Assembly: GCA_020160955.1 (NCBI GenBank)
Contig: JAIUOX010000016.1
Location: forward strand, 1-56,545
DNA from: Pseudomonadota bacterium
GTDB taxonomy: Bacteria; Pseudomonadota; Alphaproteobacteria; Reyranellales; Reyranellaceae
Length of the DNA: 56,545 nucleotides
Direction: 5' to 3'
The notes beneath the pieces are model-generated. The model searched no databases. It saw only the letters and a list, made by a program, of their open reading frames with translations, and was not told the DNA's origin. How positions within the stretch are numbered: the stretch's first letter is position 1; every line of letters begins with the position of its first letter. Of the stretch, positions 46,644-55,670 are shown one piece after another. A program made the position numbers and the translations under genes.

Positions 46644-47855
46644 ATGACCAACCAGCTTCCGCTCGCGGGGATCCGCGTCCTCGACATCGGCACCCTGATC
46701 GCCGGTCCGTTTGCCGCCACCATGCTGGGCGACTTCGGCGCCGAGATCATCAAGGTCGAGCAGCCCGGTCCCGGCGACGCGCTGCGCGGCACGCCGGAGA
46801 ACGGCAAGGCCGCCCGCTCGGGCAACTGGCTGGTCGAGGGCCGCAACAAGAAGTCGATCACCCTCGACCTGCGCCAGGCGGCGGGGCAGGCGGTTCTGAA
46901 GGAGCTGATCGCCCACGCCGACGTGCTGCTCGAGAACTTCACGCCGGGCACGCTCGAGAAGTGGAACCTCGGCTGGGACGTCGTGCACAAGCTCAACCCG
47001 CGCATCGTCATGACCCGCGTCTCGGGCTACGGCCAGAAGGGGCCATATGCCAAGCGCTCGGGCTACGACCGCATCGCGCTCGGCTTCTCGGGCTACATGT
47101 ACCCGACCGGCTTCCCCGACCGCTTCCCGGTGCGGCCGGCCTTCCCGACCGCCGACTACAACACCGGCACCTTCGCCGCGCTGGCCACCATGTTCGCGCT
47201 GTACGCCCGCGACGCCGCCGGCACCGGCTCGGGACAGGGCCAGCTGATCGACCTCGGCCTCTACGAGGCGCCGTTCCGCATCACCTCCGACATGATGACC
47301 CAGTACGCCAGGACCGGTGCGATCCGCGAGCGCATCGGCAACCGCAACCCGACCTTCGCGCCGGCCGGCACCTTCGAGACCAAGGACGGCCGCTACGTGC
47401 AGATCGCGGCCGGCGGCGACGGCGTGTTCGTGCGGCTGGCCAACGCGATCGACCGGCCCGAGCTGGCGACCGACCCGCGCTACGCCAAGGCGCGCGACCG
47501 CCAGGCCCGCGCCGACGAGCTGGAGGCGCTGCTGGCCGAGTGGATCGGCGCGCACGACTTCGCCGACATCGAGCGCCGGCTGGTCGGCGCCAACGTGCCG
47601 TTCGGCGGCATCTACACCGCGGCCGACATCGCCACCGACCCGCACTTCGCGGCACGCGACAACCTCGCCACCATCAAGGATCCCGAGCTGGGCGACGTGG
47701 TGATGCCGGGCGTGGTGCCGCGACTGGAGGGCACGCCGGGCCGCATCGCCCATGCCGGCCCGCCGATCGGCGCCCACAACGACGAGATCTACAGGGGGCT
47801 GCTCAAGAAGTCGGACGCGGCCCTTGCCGAGCTCGCCAAGGCCAAGGTGATCTGA
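46644..47855 (+). CDS. CaiB/BaiF family CoA-transferase
   Basis: 403 residues. Class III CoA-transferase fold: GIRVLDIGTLIAGPFAATML at the N-terminus, GDFGAEIIKVEQPGPGDALR, catalytic Asp171 in AFPTADYNTG, and SGYGQKGPYAKRSGYD. These enzymes move CoA between carboxylic acids through an aspartyl-CoA anhydride. The acyl substrate is unknown. It is followed 2 bases later by a Bug-type binding protein, hinting at uptake and activation of an organic acid. Confidence 0.92.
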   Translation: MTNQLPLAGIRVLDIGTLIAGPFAATMLGDFGAEIIKVEQPGPGDALRGTPENGKAARSGNWLVEGRNKKSITLDLRQAAGQAVLKELIAHADVLLENFTPGTLEKWNLGWDVVHKLNPRIVMTRVSGYGQKGPYAKRSGYDRIALGFSGYMYPTGFPDRFPVRPAFPTADYNTGTFAALATMFALYARDAAGTGSGQGQLIDLGLYEAPFRITSDMMTQYARTGAIRERIGNRNPTFAPAGTFETKDGRYVQIAAGGDGVFVRLANAIDRPELATDPRYAKARDRQARADELEALLAEWIGAHDFADIERRLVGANVPFGGIYTAADIATDPHFAARDNLATIKDPELGDVVMPGVVPRLEGTPGRIAHAGPPIGAHNDEIYRGLLKKSDAALAELAKAKVI

Positions 47856-47857
47856 CC

Positions 47858-48841
47858 ATGAACGACAACGACTTTTCCCGCCGCCGCCTGCTGGTGGGCA
47901 CTGCGGCCCTGGTTGCGGCGCCCTCGATCGTGCGGGCGCAGGACGCGTTCCCCAGCCGCCCGATCAAGTTCATCGTGCCCTACACGCCGGCCGGCGCGAC
48001 CGACAACATCTCGCGCATCATCGGCGCGCGGATGAGCGAGCTGGCGGGCCAGCAGGTGATCATCGAGAACCGCGCCGGCGGCGGCGGCACGATCGGCACC
48101 GAGGCGATCGCCAAGGCGACGCCCGACGGCTACACGATCGGCCTGATCACCGTCTCGATGTTCTGCATGGCGCCGTCGCTCTACGCGACGCTGCCCTACG
48201 ACCCGGTCAAGGGCTTCTCGCCGATGGCCGGCATGGCGGTGTGGCCCAACATGCTGGTGGTCAACAACGACGTGCCGGCGAAGACGGTGCCCGAGCTGAT
48301 CGCGCTGCTGAAGTCGAAGCCGGGCAAGCTCAACATGGCGTCGTCCGGCTCGGGCACGACCATCCATCTCGCCGGCGAGATGTTCAAGCAGATGACCGGC
48401 ACCGACATGGTGCACGTGCCCTACAAGGGCAGCGCCGGCGCGATCCAGGACCTGCTGTCCGGCGCGACCCAGGTGATGTTCGACAACATGCCGAGCTGCT
48501 GGCCGCTGGTGCAGGCCGGCAAGCTGCGCGCGCTGGGCGTCACCAGCAAGACGCGCAACAAGGCGGCGCCCGACGTGCCGCCGATCGCCGACTTCGTGCC
48601 CGGCTACAACGTCGAGGTCTGGATGGGCTTCGGCGGGCCGGCCGGCGTGCCGCAGCCGATCGTCGACCGGCTGGCGGCGCTCGGCACCCAGGCGCTGCAG
48701 GACCCCGGCGTCCAGCAGAAGCTGGCGGCGCTGGGCGCCGACCCGTGGCCGATGACGCCCAAGGAACTGGGCGCCCGCGTGGTCAGCGAGATCGCGGTGT
48801 GGTCGCCGGTCGTCAAGGCGAGCGGCGCCAAGGTCGACTGA
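47858..48841 (+). CDS. Bug (TctC-type) solute-binding protein
   Basis: 327 residues with a Tat-type signal (SRRRLLVGTAALVAAPSIVR then AQ). Family blocks: FPSRPIKFIVPYTPAGATDN, IIENRAGGGGTIGTEAIAKA, PDGYTIGL, HVPYKGSAGAIQDLLSG (ligand-binding helix) and AGVPQPIVDRL. Bug proteins bind small carboxylates in the periplasm, and many lack a matching transporter, as here. The upstream CoA-transferase suggests the ligand may be activated with CoA; this is an inference. Its stop is one base from the stop of the convergent DinB gene. Confidence 0.93.
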   Translation: MNDNDFSRRRLLVGTAALVAAPSIVRAQDAFPSRPIKFIVPYTPAGATDNISRIIGARMSELAGQQVIIENRAGGGGTIGTEAIAKATPDGYTIGLITVSMFCMAPSLYATLPYDPVKGFSPMAGMAVWPNMLVVNNDVPAKTVPELIALLKSKPGKLNMASSGSGTTIHLAGEMFKQMTGTDMVHVPYKGSAGAIQDLLSGATQVMFDNMPSCWPLVQAGKLRALGVTSKTRNKAAPDVPPIADFVPGYNVEVWMGFGGPAGVPQPIVDRLAALGTQALQDPGVQQKLAALGADPWPMTPKELGARVVSEIAVWSPVVKASGAKVD

Positions 48842-48842
48842 G

Positions 48843-49352
48843 TCAGGCCGTCCCGGCGTCGACCAGGCGCTGGTAGTAGAGCAGGTCGAGCTCGGGCGCG
48901 GCCTGTCCCAGCCCGGTCAGCAGCGCGTGCGCCTGGCCGCGGTGGTGGGTCTGGTGGTTGAACCAGTGGTCGAGCGCCGGCGACAGCGGCTGCACGAATT
49001 CCTCGGGTGACGAGACGCGGCGGTAGCGGATGCTGCCGGCCAGCCGCTCCGCATCGAGGCCGCCGATCCATGCGACGATGCGGCGGTCCTCGGCCTCGCG
49101 CGCTGCCCGCAGGCTGGCGAAGTCCTCGTGCAGGATGGCGTCGAGCCGGTCGGGCGCCTCGCCGCTGCCGGTGAAGCGCTGCATCCAGATGCGGTCGGTG
49201 GCCAGCAGGTGGTTCAGCGTGCCGTGCATCGACCTGAAGAAAACGCCGCGGTCGGCGCGGTAGTCGGCGTCGGGCAGCCGGGCGGCCGCGTCGTACAGCC
49301 GCCGGTTCGCCCACGCGTTGTAGCCCGCGAAGGTGATGTAGCGCCGGGTCAT
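48843..49352 (-). CDS. DinB/YfiT-like four-helix metalloprotein
   Basis: 169 residues. The DinB helical bundle has a His triad: one His in TLNHLLATDRIW and two in HWFNHQTHHRGQAHALL. N-terminus YITFAGYNAWANRRLYDA is typical. DinB proteins are thiol-dependent or hydrolase-like enzymes; the role here is unknown. The start is the ATG at 49352. Confidence 0.88.
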   Translation of the reverse strand: MTRRYITFAGYNAWANRRLYDAAARLPDADYRADRGVFFRSMHGTLNHLLATDRIWMQRFTGSGEAPDRLDAILHEDFASLRAAREAEDRRIVAWIGGLDAERLAGSIRYRRVSSPEEFVQPLSPALDHWFNHQTHHRGQAHALLTGLGQAAPELDLLYYQRLVDAGTA

Positions 49353-49405
49353 GCGCGCATTGTGCGCCGCGTGGCGGCGGCTTCAAGATTGATTGAACCG
49401 GTCAA

Positions 49406-52351
49406 CTACCAGCTGAGGCGCAGGCCCGCGGTGCCGCCGTAGGCGCGGGCGTTGCTCGAGAACTCGCCGTCGAACTGGCCGTACAGCTTCAGGCGCCCGC
49501 CCAGCCCGAGCTCGAAGCCGGCGCCGATCACCAGCGCGTCGGGGTCGGGACTGGCGCCCGAGACCTGGAACGGCGCGCCGGGCAGCAGCGAGGCCAGCGT
49601 CACGGTGGCGCTGCGGTTGGTGTTGAACTCGTGCGCCCAGCCCAGCCGCAGCCACGGCCGCAGCACGTTGTCGTCGCCGGCCACGATGGTCGTCTCGACC
49701 TGCGCGCCCAGCGTCGAGCGCACCGAGGTGGTGGTCTGGCCCTGCACGGCGACACCCAGGATGCCGGGCTGGCCGGTCGCGAGGTTGCGGCTGGTCTCGG
49801 TGTAGCCGGCCTGCGACAGCGCCTGGACGGTGAAGGCGCCGAACGGCGCCACGACCGAGCGGTCGAAGGCGAAGCGCCAGCCGGCCTCGACGCGGCCGCC
49901 GTACTGCGAGCCGTCGAACGAGGCGGTCGGGTTCTCGGTCAGGCTGCCGGTGCCGATGAAGCGGCCGGTCGTGAAGGTGTTGTAGGCATAGGCCAGCGCC
50001 GCGTCGACGTAGGCCGGGCCGGCGGCGTAGCCGCCATACAGGCCGGCCAGGATCGAGCGCGCGCCGCCCGAGCTCATGATGTCGGTCAGGCTGTAGCCGG
50101 CGGCGCTGGTGCCCAGCGTGAAGCCGACCAGCGCGTTGTTGGCGAGCCGCGCGTCGAGGCCCATCGCCGCGCCGCCGGTGTTCATGTCGGTGCGCGAGGC
50201 GCCGGTCGTCGCGCTGCCATCGATGCTGCCGGCGCCGCCGAAGCCCTGCATCCAGTAGCGGTAGCGCACCGCCCCGGCGGCGCCGTCGTCGCAGGCGGTC
50301 GCGCCGCAGGCGTCGGCCGCGACCAGCGATGCCATCGCCGAGCCGCCACTCGGGCCGCCGCTGCCCCCGAGCGCGCGGGCGCTCGCGGTCTGGCCGAACA
50401 CGGTGTTGAGGAACTGGCCGAACACCGCGAACGAGGCGTTCTGCGGCGCCGTCGCGACCTCGCCGGTCAGCTGCGACAGCGTGTTGGGCGCGACCGACTG
50501 CAGCAGCTGGGCGTAGAAGTTGCCGAGCGTGCCGGTGAGCGTCGTCGAGTAGTTGGCCTCCAGCACGTTGGCGACGGCGCGCGCGTTGCTGCCGCCGTTC
50601 ACGGCGAACTGGGTGAACGGCGTGCGCGTCACGACGAGGTCGACGCTGGTCGGGTTGTAGATCGCCGTGGCGTTCAGGAAGACGTAGGGCTCGGTCACGG
50701 CGGCGAACGTCCCGGTCGAGCGCGCGAAGGTGAGCACGCCGCTGTAGGTCGTGCGCGCGCCGTAGAGACCCGGCTGAAGCACGACGTTCAGCGTGCCGCC
50801 GAGGTTGGCCGTGCCGGTCCCGGCCACGGTGCTGCGCACCGCCAGCGTGTCGTAGCCGCCGGCCGCCGCGCTGGTCGAGGCGCGCAGCGACAGCACGCCG
50901 GTGGCGGACTGGGTGAAGGTGCCGTCGACCACGTGGCTGGCGGCGGCGCCGGTCGCGAACGCGCCGGTCGCGCCGACCAAGCCGGCGTTGGACAGGCTGT
51001 TGCCGCCGGTCCCGGTGAGCGCCAGCGTGCCGGCCAGCGTTCCGCTGTTGGCGACGCTGACCGAGCCCGCGCCGGTGGCGAGGCCGACGCTGGTCGGCGC
51101 GGTCACGGTGCCGCTGTTGCTGAAGCTGTTGGACGGGCCGAGGACGACGCCGAAGCCGGCGCTGGTGATGGTGCCGCTGTTGGAAACGCTCGACCCGGTG
51201 CCGGTCGAGGAGATGCCGGCGCTGCCGCTGCCGACGACGATGGTGCCGCTGTTGACGACCCGCGCCGTGTTGCCCTCGGCGTCCATGCCGATGCCCGACG
51301 CGCCAGCGACGATCGTGCCGCTGTTCTGCAGGGTGTTGCCGACATCGAGGCCGACCATGCCGCTGCCCTGGTCGCCGACCGTGATGCTGCCGCTGTTGTC
51401 CAGCAGCCCGCCGCTGCCGGTGGTGATCATGCCGGCGACCGCGCTGCCGGCGGTGATCGTGCCGGTGTTGAACAGCCGCGTGTTGTTGCCGTCGCCCAGC
51501 AGGCCGGCCGACAGTCCGACGCCGTCGCCCACCACGACCGTGCCACTGTTGCGGATGACGCTGTTGTCCTTGGCGTAGATCGCGATGCCATCGGCGCCGA
51601 CCCGCACCGTGCCGCTGTTCACGATGGTGGCGCCGGTGTCGGCGAAGATGCCGCCGCCGGTATCGCCCGAGGTGATCGTGCCGCTGTTGGTGACGGTCGC
51701 GCCCGCGACGGTGTTGATGCCGAGTCCGCCGCAGCCGCGGTCGCTGATCCGGCCGGTATTGACGATGGTGGCGTTGATGCCCGTCGCGTCGATGCCGACG
51801 CCGCAGGTGCCGTAGGTGATCGAGCCGTGGTTGGTCAGGACCGCGCCGGTCCCCACGCCGACCAGGCCGCGGCTGTTGTCGCCGACCGAGATGATGCCGC
51901 TCGCGGCATTGGTCAGGGTCGAGCCGGTCATGGCGTCGCTGAGGTCGCCCAGCTGGATCGTGCCGGTGTTGATCGCGCTGCCGCCGCCCGTCGTGAGGAT
52001 GCCGAAGCTGCCGTCGCCGCCCACGATGCTGCCGGCATTGGTGATGACGTTGCCGGTGCCGGCGCCGATCGCCGAGCCGGTGGCGACCGAGATCGTGCCG
52101 CGATTGTGCACCAGGTTGTTGTCGTTGAGGGTCAGCCCGGTGCCGACCGTGGCCGACGACTGGACGTCGACGGTCAGGCCGTTCTGCGCCCCGGCGTTGA
52201 AGCCGCCGGGACTGCTGCCGGAACAGGTGACGGTGGTTCCGGTCTGGAGGCAGTCGGCGCGGGCGGGACCGGCGCTCGAAACCTGCAGGAGGACCAGGCA
52301 AACCAGGACGAATGCCGGGCGCAAGGCGTCGGCCATCACACGTGAAAGCAC
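49406..52351 (-). CDS. Autotransporter with beta-helix passenger (type Va)
   Basis: 981 residues. Signal peptide ADALRPAFVLVCLVLLQVSS then AGPARA. The mature start is DCLQTGTTVTC, a common autotransporter disulfide loop. Residues about 35-480 are roughly 15-20 imperfect repeats around N-(S/T/A)-G-T-I spaced about 20-25 residues, expected to form a beta-helix. A linker and autochaperone-like part follow, then a beta-barrel domain (about 690-981) ending in LRLSW with a terminal aromatic. The passenger is rich in Gly, Thr, Ser and Asn, suggesting adhesion or surface display; no protease motif was seen. GTG 52351 is chosen because GAGGG lies 5 bases upstream; ATG 52336 is possible. Confidence 0.9.
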   Translation of the reverse strand: MLSRVMADALRPAFVLVCLVLLQVSSAGPARADCLQTGTTVTCSGSSPGGFNAGAQNGLTVDVQSSATVGTGLTLNDNNLVHNRGTISVATGSAIGAGTGNVITNAGSIVGGDGSFGILTTGGGSAINTGTIQLGDLSDAMTGSTLTNAASGIISVGDNSRGLVGVGTGAVLTNHGSITYGTCGVGIDATGINATIVNTGRISDRGCGGLGINTVAGATVTNSGTITSGDTGGGIFADTGATIVNSGTVRVGADGIAIYAKDNSVIRNSGTVVVGDGVGLSAGLLGDGNNTRLFNTGTITAGSAVAGMITTGSGGLLDNSGSITVGDQGSGMVGLDVGNTLQNSGTIVAGASGIGMDAEGNTARVVNSGTIVVGSGSAGISSTGTGSSVSNSGTITSAGFGVVLGPSNSFSNSGTVTAPTSVGLATGAGSVSVANSGTLAGTLALTGTGGNSLSNAGLVGATGAFATGAAASHVVDGTFTQSATGVLSLRASTSAAAGGYDTLAVRSTVAGTGTANLGGTLNVVLQPGLYGARTTYSGVLTFARSTGTFAAVTEPYVFLNATAIYNPTSVDLVVTRTPFTQFAVNGGSNARAVANVLEANYSTTLTGTLGNFYAQLLQSVAPNTLSQLTGEVATAPQNASFAVFGQFLNTVFGQTASARALGGSGGPSGGSAMASLVAADACGATACDDGAAGAVRYRYWMQGFGGAGSIDGSATTGASRTDMNTGGAAMGLDARLANNALVGFTLGTSAAGYSLTDIMSSGGARSILAGLYGGYAAGPAYVDAALAYAYNTFTTGRFIGTGSLTENPTASFDGSQYGGRVEAGWRFAFDRSVVAPFGAFTVQALSQAGYTETSRNLATGQPGILGVAVQGQTTTSVRSTLGAQVETTIVAGDDNVLRPWLRLGWAHEFNTNRSATVTLASLLPGAPFQVSGASPDPDALVIGAGFELGLGGRLKLYGQFDGEFSSNARAYGGTAGLRLSW

Positions 52352-52486
52352 GCAACCCTCGACGTAAGCGACCCTCCCCGGTCGGGCGCCATCGTGGAGA
52401 GGCGCCCCGGCAGCGACAAGCCTACTGGTCACAGCCGGCGATCACGAAATCGTAGGTTGGGCTACACTGCGCCGGAGGAGGTATCC

Positions 52487-53560
52487 ATGACCAAGCGCAT
52501 CGGCATCCTGACCAGCGGCGGCGATTGCGGCGGCCTGAACGCGGCGATCCGGGCGGTGGCGCTGCGGGCTCATCACGGCTTCGGCTGGACGACTGTGGGC
52601 ATGCGCTACGGCACGCTCGGCCTGCTGAAGCGGCCGGTCGACGCCTTGGAGATCGACCCCAATCGCCTCGAGGGCGCGCTGGCCCGCCAGGGCGGCACGT
52701 TCCTCGGCAGCACCAACCACGGCAATCCCTTCGCCTTCCCGATGCCTGACGGCAGCGTCAAGGATCGCTCGGCGGAAATGCTCGACGGCATCCGGTCGCT
52801 CGGCATCGACGCCCTGGTCGGCGTCGGGGGCGACGGCAGCCTCGCCATCCTGCGCCGGCTGCTGGCGCCTTCGGGGCTGGCCTTCATCGGCATTCCCAAG
52901 ACCATCGACAACGACGTCGCCGACACCGAGCGGGCGATCGGCCATGCCACCGCGGTCTCGATCGCCACCGAGGCGCTCGACCGCCTGCAGCCGACCGGCG
53001 CCAGCCACGAGCGCATCATGGTGCTGGAAGTGATGGGCCGCGATGCCGGCCACATCGCCATCGCCGCGGCGATCGCCGGCTGCGCCGACGTCGTGCTGAT
53101 CCCCGAGGTGCGCTGGCACCTCGACCGCGTGGTGGCGCACATCGCCGGCCAGCGCGCGACCCGCAGGATGTCGTCGCTGGTCGTGGTCGCCGAGGCGGCC
53201 GGCGATTCCGACGAGTCGCCGGACCCGGCGAGCGACGCGCCGCACCACGGCATCGGCGAATGGCTGGCCCGCCGGCTGGCCAAGGCGACCGGCGCCGACG
53301 CGCGCGCCACCGTGCTGGGCCACGTCCAGCGCGGCGCGATGCCGACCGCCGAGGACCGGCTGCTTGCCTCGGCGCTCGGCGTGCGCGCCGTCGACCTGCT
53401 GGCCGAGGGCAAGGCCGACCGCATGGTGGCGTGGCAGAACCGCCAGGTCGTCGACGTGCCGCTGGAGAGCGTGGTCGGCCGCTCGCGCACCGTCGATCCC
53501 GACGGCACGCTGGTGCGCACCGCGCGCGGCCTCGGCATCTGCCTCGGCGACGCCGCCTAG
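52487..53560 (+). CDS. pfkA: 6-phosphofructokinase family protein
   Basis: 357 residues. ILTSGGDCGGLNAAIRAVA (nucleotide/substrate loop), GVGGDGSLAILRRL with Gly117, and IGIPKTIDNDVADTE with Lys138. At the two positions that separate ATP- from PPi-dependent enzymes (E. coli Gly104 and Gly124) this protein has Gly and Lys, a mixed pattern known from ATP-using group III relatives. VMGRDAGHIAI binds fructose-6-phosphate. The ATG follows GGAGGAGGT. It is divergent from the autotransporter. Confidence 0.9.
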   Translation: MTKRIGILTSGGDCGGLNAAIRAVALRAHHGFGWTTVGMRYGTLGLLKRPVDALEIDPNRLEGALARQGGTFLGSTNHGNPFAFPMPDGSVKDRSAEMLDGIRSLGIDALVGVGGDGSLAILRRLLAPSGLAFIGIPKTIDNDVADTERAIGHATAVSIATEALDRLQPTGASHERIMVLEVMGRDAGHIAIAAAIAGCADVVLIPEVRWHLDRVVAHIAGQRATRRMSSLVVVAEAAGDSDESPDPASDAPHHGIGEWLARRLAKATGADARATVLGHVQRGAMPTAEDRLLASALGVRAVDLLAEGKADRMVAWQNRQVVDVPLESVVGRSRTVDPDGTLVRTARGLGICLGDAA

Positions 53561-53561
53561 G

Positions 53562-54458
53562 TCAGCGCTTCACGAGGTCGCGGCGCGCGATCCAGAAGAC
53601 CTCGCCGGAACTGAGCTCGGTGTCGAGCCACAGGAACGGCAGGTCCGGGTACGCCTTTTCGAGCGGCGCCCGGCCGCGCCCGATCTCGCAGACCAGCGCG
53701 CCGTTCGGGGCGAGGTGGCGCGGCGCCTCGGCGAGGATGCGGCGCACGAGGTCGAGCCCGTCGGCGCCGGCCGCCAGCGCCAGCCGCGGCTCGTGGCGGA
53801 ACTCCGGCGGCAGTCCCTTCATGCCGCGGCCATCGACGTAGGGCGGGTTGCTGAGGATCAGGTCGTAGGTGCGGCCCTTCAGCGCCGAGAAGAGATCGCC
53901 GTGGTGCAGCGCGATGCGGTCGCCGAGGCGATGACTGGCGACGTTGCGCCGGGCGAGCGCCAGCGCGCCCTTCGACAGGTCGGTGGCGTCGATGCGGGCG
54001 CGCGGGAAGGCCAATGCGGCGAGGATGGCGAGGCAGCCCGAGCCGGTGCACAGGTCGAGGATGCGCCGCACCTTGCCCGGCGCCTCGAGCGGCAGGATGC
54101 CCTGGGCCAGCAGGTCGCCGATGAACGAGCGCGGGATCAGGGCGCGGCGATCCGAATGGAACCGCACGCCGTGCATGTAGGCGGCGCCCAGCAGGTAGGG
54201 CGCCGGCACGCGCAGCGAGACGCGGGCGTCGATCAGCGTCAGCAGCCGCGCCTTCTCGGCCGGCGTCGGCCGCAGGTCGAGCCACGGATCGAGCCGGTCG
54301 ATCGGCAGGCGCAGCGCCTCCAGCACCATGAACGCCGCCTCGTCGCGGGCATTGGTCGTGCCGTGCCCGTAGGCCAGGCGCGCGGCGCGAAAGCGGCGGA
54401 CCGCGAACCGGAAGATGTCACCCAGGGTGTCGAGAGAAGGTTTGTTGGCGGCAGGCAT
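53562..54458 (-). CDS. prmB: Ribosomal protein uL3 glutamine methyltransferase (PrmB)
   Basis: 298 residues. N-terminal helical domain with NARDEAAFMVLEALRLP and YLLGAAYMHGVRFHSD, then RALIPRSFIGDLLAQ, the PrmB-type lead-in. SAM motif RILDLCTGSGCLAILAA, and the Gln-binding NPPY in LILSNPPYVDG. It N5-methylates a Gln in uL3. It could be the release-factor enzyme PrmC, but IPRS and LCTGSGC favour PrmB. Its stop is one base from the pfkA stop. Confidence 0.9.
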   Translation of the reverse strand: MPAANKPSLDTLGDIFRFAVRRFRAARLAYGHGTTNARDEAAFMVLEALRLPIDRLDPWLDLRPTPAEKARLLTLIDARVSLRVPAPYLLGAAYMHGVRFHSDRRALIPRSFIGDLLAQGILPLEAPGKVRRILDLCTGSGCLAILAALAFPRARIDATDLSKGALALARRNVASHRLGDRIALHHGDLFSALKGRTYDLILSNPPYVDGRGMKGLPPEFRHEPRLALAAGADGLDLVRRILAEAPRHLAPNGALVCEIGRGRAPLEKAYPDLPFLWLDTELSSGEVFWIARRDLVKR

Positions 54459-54506
54459 GCGGGCCTAGATTAACCGACCTCGCTCTCCAACGGCTGGATT
54501 TTCGAC

Positions 54507-55670
54507 ATGGCTGGCGCTCTCGACGGTGTGGTGGTGCTCGACCTGACGACGCACCTCTCGGGTCCGTTCTGCGGCCAGCAGCTGGGCGACCTCGGCGCCG
54601 ACGTCATCAAGATCGAGAGCCCGCAGGGCGATTCGATCCGTGGCGCGCCGCCCTTCGTCGAAGGCGAGGGCGCCCCGTTCATGCTGTGGAACCGCAACAA
54701 GCGCGGTGTCCGGCTCGACCTCAAGGACCCCGCCGACCTCGAGATCTTCTGGACCATGGTCGACGACGCCGACGTCGTGCTGGAGAACTTCCGGCCGGGC
54801 GTGATCAAGCGGCTGGGGATCGGCTGGGAGGCGCTGCACGCGCGCAACCCGCGGCTCGTGCTGGGCTCGATCTCGGGCTTCGGCCAGACCGGTCCCTATG
54901 CCGGGCGGGGCGGCTTCGACCTGGTGATCCAGGCGATGTCGGGCCTGATGTCGGTGACCGGCCCCAAGGACGGGCCGCCGCACCGCATCCCGCTCGCCAT
55001 CTCCGATGTCGGCGCGGGCCTCTACCTGACCATCGGCATCCTCGCGGCGCTGCAGGCACGCAACCGGACGGGCGAGGGCCAGTGGGTCGAGACCTCGCTG
55101 CTCGAGGCGACGGTGTCGCTGGGCGTCTACGAGGCGGCCAACTACTTCGCGACCGGCGTGCGGCCCGAGCGGCTGGGCCAGGCCCATCGCGGATCGTCGC
55201 CCTACCAGGTGCTGCAGACCGCCGACGGCTGGATCACCATCGGCGCGGCGCAGCAGAATTTCTTCCGCAAGGTCTGCGCGCTGCTCGGCGAACCCGGCCT
55301 GCCCGACGATCCGCGCTTCCGCACCAACGGCGACCGCGTGCGCAACAACGAGGCGCTGATCGCGGTGCTGCAGGCGCGGCTCAGGACGAAGACCTCGGCC
55401 GAGTGGCTGGCGGCGCTGGAGGCCGAGGGCGTGCCGGCCGGGCCGGTGCTGCACCACGACGAGGTGTTCGCCGACCCGCAGATCGTCGCCCGCGGCATGG
55501 TGGTCGAGGTCGAGCACGCCAAGGCCGGCCGGCAGAAGACGCTGGGCGTGCCGCTCAAGATGTCGGCGACGCCGGCCGCGGTGCGCCGCGCGGCGCCGAC
55601 GCTCGGCCAGCACGACGCCGAGATCCGCGCGACCAAGGGCAAGCTCCGGACGGGAGGAAAGAAGAAATGA
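54507..55670 (+). CDS. CaiB/BaiF family CoA-transferase
   Basis: 387 residues. Blocks: GVVVLDLTTHLSGPFCGQQL, GDLGADVIKIESPQGDSIRG, NRNKRGVRLDLKDP, SGFGQTGPYAGRGGFD and catalytic Asp167 in LAISDVGAG. The C-terminus is Lys-rich. It is clearly distinct from the CoA-transferase at 46.6 kb. It overlaps the next gene by 4 bases (ATGA), linking it to a tannase-family esterase. That pairing suggests work on an aromatic or hydroxylated acid: the esterase frees an acid, and the transferase makes the CoA ester. Confidence 0.92.
   Translation: MAGALDGVVVLDLTTHLSGPFCGQQLGDLGADVIKIESPQGDSIRGAPPFVEGEGAPFMLWNRNKRGVRLDLKDPADLEIFWTMVDDADVVLENFRPGVIKRLGIGWEALHARNPRLVLGSISGFGQTGPYAGRGGFDLVIQAMSGLMSVTGPKDGPPHRIPLAISDVGAGLYLTIGILAALQARNRTGEGQWVETSLLEATVSLGVYEAANYFATGVRPERLGQAHRGSSPYQVLQTADGWITIGAAQQNFFRKVCALLGEPGLPDDPRFRTNGDRVRNNEALIAVLQARLRTKTSAEWLAALEAEGVPAGPVLHHDEVFADPQIVARGMVVEVEHAKAGRQKTLGVPLKMSATPAAVRRAAPTLGQHDAEIRATKGKLRTGGKKK

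Noticed and set aside
49406..51900. CRISPR-like regular repeats in 49-52 kb
   Set aside because: The regular spacing is protein-coding N-x-G-T-I repeats of the autotransporter; units are degenerate at DNA level and in frame.
49631..52345. Long open frame antisense to the autotransporter
   Set aside because: Low-complexity Ala/Gly/Asp/Arg translation mirroring the repeats of the real gene; no start signal or motif.
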